In this document: positions 57,368 through 64,000 of the stretch, in pieces
Layout of the letters: the number at the start of each line of letters is the position of its first letter
Position numbering within the stretch: the first letter of the stretch is position 1
Assembly (NCBI GenBank): GCA_028753945.1
Contig: JAPNXP010000009.1
Location: 2,666,001-2,730,000, forward strand
Source of the DNA: Hexactinellida sp. DTS-2022
Lineage: Eukaryota; Porifera; Hexactinellida
Direction: 5' to 3'
DNA: 64,000 bases
Made by a program: the position numbers and the translations under genes
Notes under the pieces: model-generated
Seen by the model: only the letters and a program-made list of their open reading frames with translations
Database searches by the model: none
Told to the model about the DNA's origin: nothing

Positions 57368-57716
57368 GGAGTGCCGCCAGCACACCCCCATTGGGGGGGG
57401 GGGGCGAAAGGGGGGCGGACCAATGCACTGGAGGGGCAAACCCAATAGTTGTAAACATTCCAAAATTCACATTCAAACCAAAATCGATATTTTTAATGAC
57501 AAACTTAGTTAAATAATCTGTCCTATAATAGTATACGGTGGGGTATCTCAGCAAAACAGCTAATTATTAACTCCCTGTCCAGGGCATTTAGCATTTCCGC
57601 ATTAACATTAAGTACTATAGCAGACAAGCGAGTTCCCGCCCCCCCCCTACAGAGGGGGTGGATCAAAATCCCGGGGGGGCGGCCGCCCCCCCGCGCCCCC
57701 CCTCGCGCCGCCACTG
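57368..57716. mobile_element. 349-bp hAT-type MITE in Helitron relic
   Basis: It starts GGAGTGCCGCCAGCA and ends GCGCCGCCACTG. The flanks AATCCTCA and AATCCTCT match 7 of 8. Very G/C-rich near both ends. The left end lacks the expected first CA, so one end has drifted. Confidence 0.75.
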
Positions 57717-57724
57717 AATCCTCT

Positions 57725-58129
57725 TTTGCATATGGAGAGTCAAGTTATTAACGGAATAATTGAGCAAATCAATATCCATGGTATACACCGGGCCTGTGAT
57801 AACACCATAAAACATCAAATCAGGCAAAACAGTACTAATGGGAATCTGAATAGATTGGGAATCCAGTAAAGGACTGAGGATATTATCACTGAATTCATTT
57901 AGCTTAGGACTTGGGTATCTTACTGATTAGTGGCTCAGAATCATTTGCTACAAACAGGACTAAATACTGGGTTTTCGGAATCAGACTGCCAAAGAGTTGC
58001 ATCCATGGTATATGTATTTTGAGTGGAATGCACTGCATTATCAAATTATTCTGGAATACCTACGATGTACTACATTCTTAACCCAGGGTCCGCCGGTTCA
58101 GGAGGGGGTGCCGCCACAAGCCATAATTA
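57725..58129 (-). pseudogene. Helitron relic, linker segment
   Basis: Minus-strand reading gives MDIDLLNYSVNNLTLHMQKR next to the MITE insertion point, and IPISTVLPDLMFYGV upstream of it. I do not recognise the domain, but strand and position link the helicase and OTU parts. Confidence 0.4.
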
Positions 58130-59430
58130 TAAAGCCGGAAGGGTTATAAACTCGGCTTAATACAATATACGTACTTATAGTAGGCTATGGTGAAAATAGC
58201 ATTCGGAGATGTTAGGAATATGCCCACATTTTCTAAACGCTGTCCTTGACCGTTTGTTAATGGTAATACAAAAGGCAGGACGAATTGGAAACTGCCTCCT
58301 TCTGAGTACAAACGGAAAGTCTGAGTCAGATGGAGTAATGGGAACGCGGGAAATAAAACTCGCTACCCTTATGAACACCTATAGCAATTTCAGCGTCAAT
58401 GATGCGATTCAGGAATACATTTACAGTTAACCGAGTTCCGTTACACATTCCTTGAGTCGGATCAAGACTGACAATAAAATAATAAACGCGTATACCTTAA
58501 GGTACAGTCGATGAGGAGGCAAACCATTAGATGTAATATAATTTAAGAATTCAGTGAGGTACATAGCCGCATGCTCCTCACCTACCGAATCTGCGCTTAT
58601 TAACGTACTCGCTTCCCCAGGTTTCAGCTTCATAACGCATTGATTTATACAATCATTCTTAGGACACATAAAACTACGGCGAGAAATATAATCTGGATTA
58701 TTGTAGTTCACTTTAATATCGCCGTAAGTAGCAGCAACCAAGTCAGAAACTGACTCACCTGCTACTACGAATTTGTGGTCCACTTGAATCATATGATTCT
58801 CATCCTCCGGATCCGCACCTTCTCCATCTCTCAAAATGAATTTGGAGTAGTCTCTAACTTGGGATGCATTACCTGAAGATAAATTACAGAGTCGCATGTT
58901 TATAGTGAGTTTAAGAACCTTAACATGACTCCAGAGAGGCGATCTATTCAGACAGGCTGACACACATCAGCTTCGGTATCATGTCTGATTACAGGAAGAA
59001 TTTGACGGAAATCACTTCCAAACACAATAACTTTGCCACCGAATGGAATATCGCATGAACAGAGATCTCTAATGCACGGTCGATCCACTCTGCAGCATGT
59101 CTATGTGTCATAAGAGCCTCATCCCAAACAAAGTCTGGTGCGCTGAATTAATAAACCTGCTAAGGCGCTATGTTTGGAAATACTGCAGACAGAGATTTCA
59201 TTCAATTGCATAGGGACCTTCATCCTAAACAGTCCTACCACAATATAGGAGCAGTGCTGCTATACCGGATGAAGCCATTGCTGATGCTATATTGCCCTGT
59301 TAAAGACCTTGGTTAACAGCGTGATTATAAAGGAACTTTTTACTGTTCCTTCCGGTCCAACGATAAAGAATGCATTTTGGTACGAATTATTATCGTTAAC
59401 AGCTCCTATTAATTACACCTACCTTGGCTT
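58130..59430 (-). pseudogene. Helitron Pif1-like helicase, decayed
   Basis: A rolling-circle transposon helicase read on the minus strand from about 59400. AFFIVGPEGTVKSSFI is the Walker A region (canonical GPGGTGKT, here degraded). VIVFGSDFRQILPVI-type sequence follows at about 59030-58980. The 178-codon open frame (58963-58427) has LISADSVGEEHAAMYLTEFL and GLPPHRLYLK, matching SADSV...PTEFLNSL..SGLPPHRL.LK. VPITPSDSDFPFVLRRRQFP, then IRPAFCITINK, at 58340-58250 is the terminal motif before the SQGQT helicase box. Several stops break the gene. The Rep domain is not present upstream, so the copy is 5'-truncated or shuffled. Confidence 0.88.
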
Positions 59431-59833
59431 CCATATAACAACATTTTGAATTGATCAAGGATATATGCAAGTTGTCGAATATCACTCAAAATTACTTGAG
59501 AAACAGAAAACATTTCACCTTTCAAATAAGCTTTTACAGAAAAATCAAATTATTATGACAAGTACGTATCAACTTCTATTTACGATTATGAAAACCAGGT
59601 GTACCATAAGGACCACGTTTTATGTAGAGAGACAAAGGTATCCTTAGAAAATGTATCCCTAGAAAATTTTAAATCTTTCATTTTCTTCAGCTTCTGACTT
59701 GAGACTAAGTGTCACCGCTTGAGGCCTCGGATCCCCTGGCTCAGAAGGACTTTCGCTAGTTAGTTTAACCCCAAATGCCCTTATATATTAGCTATTCATC
59801 AAAGCAAAGTTTAACTCTCTAATTCATATACAT
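59431..59833. other. No gene seen
   Basis: AT-rich spacer. One 60-codon frame (59465-59647) without a domain. Confidence 0.5.
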
Positions 59834-60016
59834 CAGGGTTTCATCTAGGCGTATGGAACGCGCCTGGAGGCGGGTAAATTTGGAAGGAAATTTTCTAGGC
59901 GCGCCAAAATCGTGAGATGCTCCCATAGAATTAATACAAAATGAGTTATTTAGGCGCGTCTGAGCGAGCTCAAACTAAATCTAGGTGCGCGAGAAATTAG
60001 TCTGGATGAAAGCCAG
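59834..60016. mobile_element. MITE, CTAGGCG family, copy 2, with 8-bp TSD
   Basis: CAGGGTTTCATCTAGGCG at the left and TCTGGATGAAAGCCAG at the right are inverted. ATATACAT is duplicated exactly at 59826-59833 and 60017-60024. The body matches 16670-16883 (GATGCTCCCATAGAATTAAT, AACTAAATCTAGGTGCGC). Confidence 0.92.
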
Positions 60017-60159
60017 ATATACATCCCAAGTTTTCAGTCAAAAATTTGAATCTGGAACTAAAATGCTGTTATGAGTATTTAACATTAATTGAAAATTCAG
60101 TATATACAAATGTATCCCAGAGAATGGGTAGTTTTCAAAGCGTTGTTAATTCCTATAAA

Positions 60160-60757
60160 GTTAGCACTGTTGTATCACAGTTTAACTACCATGACAGTTT
60201 AACTACCTTGTATTATTATAACCATGGATATTCCAGCCATGACAGTTTAACTACCAATGACAATTCTACAACTTCTTTGTATGACTTCCTCAACTTTAGT
60301 TCCTATTGCATGATGACGCATTCTTTATAATAGTATTCTTTCAATCAACGCTATACCTCATAATACCATAGGCGCAAACTTTTGACCTGTGGCCAAAAGT
60401 GCCAGTGGTGCACCTCAATACAAAGTACAGGTGGACCTAGCACCACCTTGCACCACCAGCACTTCTATCGCTGAGTGCCGGTGGTGCACTTGCACCACCT
60501 GCTCCACCGTACTTTGCGCCTATGCATAATACATACTGTAAATCGCTGAGAAACAAATGATAATGTAACTAACACAATCATAAGACCTATTAAACTTTAT
60601 ACTCTATGTTAAAATAATGCTTCATCATGCAATAGAAACTACAAGTTGAGGAAATCATACAAAGAAGTTGTAGAATTGACATGGTAGTTAAATTGTCATG
60701 GCTGGAATATCCATGGTTACAATAATACAAGGTAGTTAAACTGTCATAGAACAGTAC
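60160..60757. mobile_element. Fold-back MITE with about 180-bp arms
   Basis: The left arm (60165-60345) and right arm (60590-60750) are inverted copies: ACTGTTGTATCACAGTTTAA against TTAAACTGTCATAGAACAGT, CCATGGATATTCCAGCC against GGCTGGAATATCCATGG, and CTACAACTTCTTTGTATGAC against its complement. CATGACAGTTTAACTACC repeats inside each arm. A second MITE (60367-60524) sits in the loop. A diverged relative is at 741-905. Confidence 0.9.
60367..60524. mobile_element. 158-bp hAT-type MITE with 8-bp TSD
   Basis: The ends CATAGGCGCAAAC and TTTGCGCCTATG are inverted. CATAATAC is duplicated exactly at 60359-60366 and 60525-60532. The interior is built from GGTGCACC and CACCACC motifs. It is nested in the fold-back element. 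Confidence 0.93.
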
Positions 60758-61117
60758 TAACTAGTAGTTTGGGGGGAAGCACGACAGTTCGCATCACGAC
60801 AACTCGCAACAGACAATTCGCAACTAATCTGATTGGTCAATACTATTTCATTTTTTTAGATCATAACCACAGGTTTATTCTTCCTTTTCTTAAGAAAACC
60901 ATACAATAAATAGTAAAAGAAAATAACGTTATAGGAACAATTGAGAATAGATGTGTTTATTATACACCTCTATTGATTCAATAGTGTAATTCGTTGTATA
61001 TTTGCTATTTGCTTTCAACACTTCAAGTGACCTCTTATAAACAAGTGGGTCATCGTATAAATATATGTTGGTACAAATTATTCGTATTACTTGTATTAAT
61101 CGCAGTTACTTTGCATC
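60758..61117 (+). promoter_or_regulatory. 5' end region of the MULE element
   Basis: GGGGGGAAGCACGACAGTTC, then GACAACTCGCAAC and GACAATTCGCAAC at 60774-60820 form a repeated ACRAYTCGCAAC motif of the kind found at MULE ends. The rest is AT-rich up to the ATG at 61118. A matching inverted end downstream of the gene was not found, so the boundary is tentative. Confidence 0.4.
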
Positions 61118-62547
61118 ATGGCAGAATTTCCTCAATCATTCACTCTGATCAGGTCTCAGAGAGGATTTTATAAATTAGTTGAAGGAGGTTACATGTATGG
61201 AAAGCAAAGGAGAATAGGAGATGTAACCCATTGGCTCTGTGAACAAAGAGGGTTATGTAAAGCAATAATACATACCCAAGGAGGAGAGATAATTAAGCGA
61301 ACAAATATCCATCTCCATGCACCAGATGCACAAGCTGTTAATTGTTGCGAAGTGAAAGCAGGAATGAAGAGAAAAGCAATGCACTCGCAAGATACTTCAC
61401 ACCAAATAGTAGGTGAAGAACTCCAGATGGTGTCGGAAGCACAGCTGCTAAGTTGCCCAAGCTTGATAGCCTTAAACGTACCATACAGCGTGAGAGAGTG
61501 CGCCACCTCGCAGCTCCAGTACAACCCACTACACTGGAACAGCTCAATTTACCAGAAGAATATACACGAACATTCAAAGGTGAACAGTTCCTCTTATATG
61601 ATTCAGGTCCAGAGACACAGATAATCCTGATTTTCGGGACACAGCGTAACCTGGAAATGTTGGAGTTGTCTAGAATCTGGTTGGCCGATGGCACGTTCAA
61701 GACGGCTCCCTTACTATTTACACAGGTATACGTTATACATGCATTGCGAGGAGGTCCGGACCTGACGAAGGATGGTCATTTATTACAAAGTCTTTTCGTG
61801 CTACTACCGAACAAAACGGAAGCAACTTATACGAAGATGTGGGAACAAGTCCGGCTTCTTTGTCCACTGGCCAATCCCGAAGAGATTCTGATGGATTTTG
61901 AGAAGGCTGCAATCAACAGTTTTAAGCAAACATGGCCTGCTTCTGTGGTGAAAGGATGTTTCTTTCACCTCACACAAAATCTATGGCGCAAGGTGCAGGC
62001 TGCAGGATTACAAGTTGTGTACTCCCAGGACCAAGAACTTGCTATCCGTATCCGTATGATTCCAGCTCTTGCGTTTGCTGCTCCCTTCGAGGTACCTAAC
62101 CTATTTAATGAAGTGGCTGCGCATCTTCCTACGCCAGAAGCAGACGATATAATACAGTATTTTGAGAGGACATATATTGGGCGTACACTCCCAGGTGGTG
62201 CATACCAACAGGCACTGTTCCCCATCAGCATGTGGAACTACCATTTTGACACAGCTTTCGGATTACCACGTACAACGAATGCAGTTGAAGCATGGCATCG
62301 TAGTTTCAATGCTACAGTCGGGTGTCATCATCCTAACGTATGGAAATTTCTATCTGCACTAAAGCGCGAACAGGGTCTAATAGAATTAAGGCAGGCCAAA
62401 TATATTGCTGGGAATAAGCCATCCAAGAGGAAGAAAGTCCAAGCTAATGAAAAAGCTCTAAGGGACCTAGTTGGGAGTTACCTACACCGTCCCAGATTAG
62501 AATTTTTAAGAGGTGTAGCACATCATTTCAACATAGGAACAGACTGA
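61118..62547 (+). pseudogene. MULE transposase with FLYWCH finger, one frameshift
   Basis: A Mutator-like transposase that cuts and pastes its own element. The ATG at 61118 opens a frame with a FLYWCH zinc finger at residues 10-66 (GFYKL, WLCEQRGLCKA, then NIHLHAP). Near 61435-61450 the frame must shift to join the second segment, open to the stop ending at 62547. That segment has WLADGTFKTAP (first Asp), ILMDFEKAAINSF (second Asp), GCFFHLTQNLW (the C-x-x-H of MULEs) and TNAVEAWHRSF (a likely catalytic Glu). About 475 residues in all, a normal family length, with one frame change and no internal stop. It is the best preserved transposase here. The frameshift could be real, a sequencing error or a missed small intron. 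Confidence 0.9.
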
Positions 62548-62643
62548 TAACACACTATTATTTTATCGTAGTTATTATATACAAGTAATACAACATTCAT
62601 TTATATTTTTGGTTAAGTATAATTAAACGGTTAAATCTCTTAT
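62548..62643. other. 3' flank of MULE gene
   Basis: AT-rich; no terminal inverted repeat found before the HP array begins. Confidence 0.4.
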
Positions 62644-62942
62644 TACTGTGCCGACTATACTATAGTATAGTGGGCCAGTTCTAATCTTACTGCCTTGGTT
62701 ATTATTATTACTGTGCCGACTATACTATAGTATAGTGGCCCAGTTCTAATCTTACTGCCTTGGTTAGTTATTACTGTGCCGACTATACTATAGTATAGTG
62801 GCCCAGTTCTAATCTTACTGCCTTTAATATTTTTACTGTGCCGACTATACTATAGTATAGTGGCCCTGTATTGGAATCACTGCCTTTTTACTGTGCCGAC
62901 TATACTATAGTATAGTGGCCCAGTATTGGAATCACTGCCTTT
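62644..62942. repeat. Tandem array of HP front ends (5 units)
   Basis: Units start at 62644, 62710, 62773, 62835 and 62890 (spacings 66, 63, 62 and 55). Each has ACTGTGCCGACTATAC, the palindromic core CTATACTATAGTATAG, then GGCCCAGT (GGGCCAGT in the first unit, GGCCCTGT in the fourth). The units are almost identical, so the array expanded recently. Confidence 0.95.
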
Positions 62943-64000
62943 ATTTATATTATTATTATTATTATTATTTTTTCTCCGTAGACGGTGCCCTGGCCTGAGC
63001 TTTATAGTTGATGGGCTGAAACTTGGCATGTAGGTGCGTATGGACCGTCTAATTTGCACCTGGGGTTACGATTTTTGATTAACGAATTTTTGACACATCT
63101 TTAACACCTTTCAAAATTTGTCTGGTCCATAACTCAAAATATGTTTTACTAAACCCCCAAATTTTATTTCACATTTGGATTCACCATAAAATTCTGCGTC
63201 TGATGGGAGAGGAATATTTTCAAAAATATGTTTAATTTCTGCCATAAATGGGGTTTGAAATTTCTTTGTTTACTCGCACTTCAATTTCAGTAAAAGTGTT
63301 AAATCTAATTCTATTGTTTCAACTTGTAATAATTATATTGATTTAACTTGTTAAATCTTACTCTATTGTTTCAACTTGAGATAAATATATTGATTCAACT
63401 TAAAAATTCCAGCTGGCTTCTATTTAATTGTAGTATTACTATACAATGGATTAAATTAAATATAATGATATAAGGAATTTGTTGACTAAACTCAAATCAC
63501 CGTGGATAACATAGCTAAAATAAATAACTAATAATTTAATTTATTATCAATAAATAATGAATGAATGGCATTAAACTAAAGATGGTTTATGATAGAACCG
63601 TTAAGATTTTACATACCACAACAACGACAGATAAAGTGATTATATTTATTTCGCGAGAATATTCTTGCACAATTAATGTACTGACGTAATTTATTATAAT
63701 TAATTCCTTTTGTATTTAACTTATAGACGGTTCCAATTGGATTATTGGGGTTATCGAGTGCGCTGAATTCAAATATGATAGTGAAATTCGATTTAAATTA
63801 ATAATAAGTGCAAATAATTGAACTTTATTTATTTTGCTGTACATAATAATGATGTTAAATTATTAATTTAGTAATTAAATATTTATACTAATTAGCTAAA
63901 TTTCATTAATCTCAGAGATGATACAAGATAGAAACAAACTTTCAATTTATCAATTGGTCCTTATGCCACGTACCACCTATACAAGTGAGTCTTGACACCC
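62943..64000 (+). mobile_element. HP family element, copy F, runs off window
   Basis: After the array and a (TTA)n run come TTTTTTCTCCGTAGACGG, TGCACCTGGGGTTACG, TTCACCATAAAATTCTGCG, CAACTTGTAATAATTATATT, TTCTATTTAATTGTAG, GGTTATCGAGTGCGCTG, ATGCCACGTACCACC and CTTGACACC at the window end. This is the longest uninterrupted front part of the family. The hairpin end would lie past 64000. The open frame 62877-63059 (minus) is not a gene. Confidence 0.8.

Noticed and set aside
61189-61700. Minus-strand frames of 111 and 120 codons
   Set aside because: They are antisense shadows of the MULE transposase.

Overview
The window is AT-rich eukaryotic nuclear DNA, almost certainly from an invertebrate animal. 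The evidence is three spliced exons of a USP25/28-type deubiquitinase with GT-AG introns, long decayed transposon tracts, and transposon families typical of metazoan genomes (hAT with BED or TTF fingers, FLYWCH-MULE, OTU-encoding Helitrons, pogo-like MITEs). I cannot name the species. I saw no bacterial-type operon, CRISPR array or rRNA gene.

Layout. 1-3085: a tRNA-derived SINE end with a hammerhead-like motif at the window edge, a MITE fragment and a TIR MITE (1895-2270). 3086-5440: a complete hAT element with perfect 8-bp target duplications (TSDs) and a frameshifted transposase. 5441-10069: short repeats, hairpins and a 106-bp hAT MITE. 10070-13290: two copies of a hairpin-bearing repeat family, called 'HP' here (TIR starting ACTGTGCCGACTATA), and a Helentron-like non-autonomous element. 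13310-17830: a decayed ZMYM1-like hAT gene interrupted by nested insertions whose TSDs can be read. 18120-20250: an antisense Helitron Rep/N-terminal relic with a 711-bp hAT MITE inside. 20251-30396: hairpins, HP copies, a P/THAP9-like transposase scrap and a 2.4-kb long-TIR element. 31399-31887: the only recognisable host gene, USP25/28 exons covering the UIM region and the Cys box. 32000-37366: mostly unassigned, with two MITEs. 37367-40926: a decayed BED-finger hAT containing a Helentron-like insertion with a tandem minisatellite. 41449-49602: more MITEs, HP pieces, and Helentron-like ends carrying arrays of GCGAAGC mini-hairpins. 49913-53192: a complete but decayed TTF-finger hAT. 53224-56642: a long-TIR transposon with a DDE-like transposase I cannot place, flanked by CTAG. 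56863-59430: an antisense Helitron relic with Pif1 helicase and OTU domains. 59834-62547: nested MITEs and the best preserved transposase of the window, a FLYWCH-MULE with one frameshift. 62644-64000: an HP copy headed by a five-unit tandem array.

How the parts relate. This is a transposon graveyard around a fragment of one conserved gene. The transposases (several hAT lineages, MULE, Helitron, the CTAG family) are plausible past drivers of the many non-autonomous copies sharing their end types: CAG...CTG with 8-bp TSDs for hAT, and ACTA...TAGT with 3' hairpins for Helentron-like elements. Readable TSDs give a relative order of insertion at several loci. The least explained items are the HP family, the CTAG-flanked transposon and the mini-hairpin arrays.
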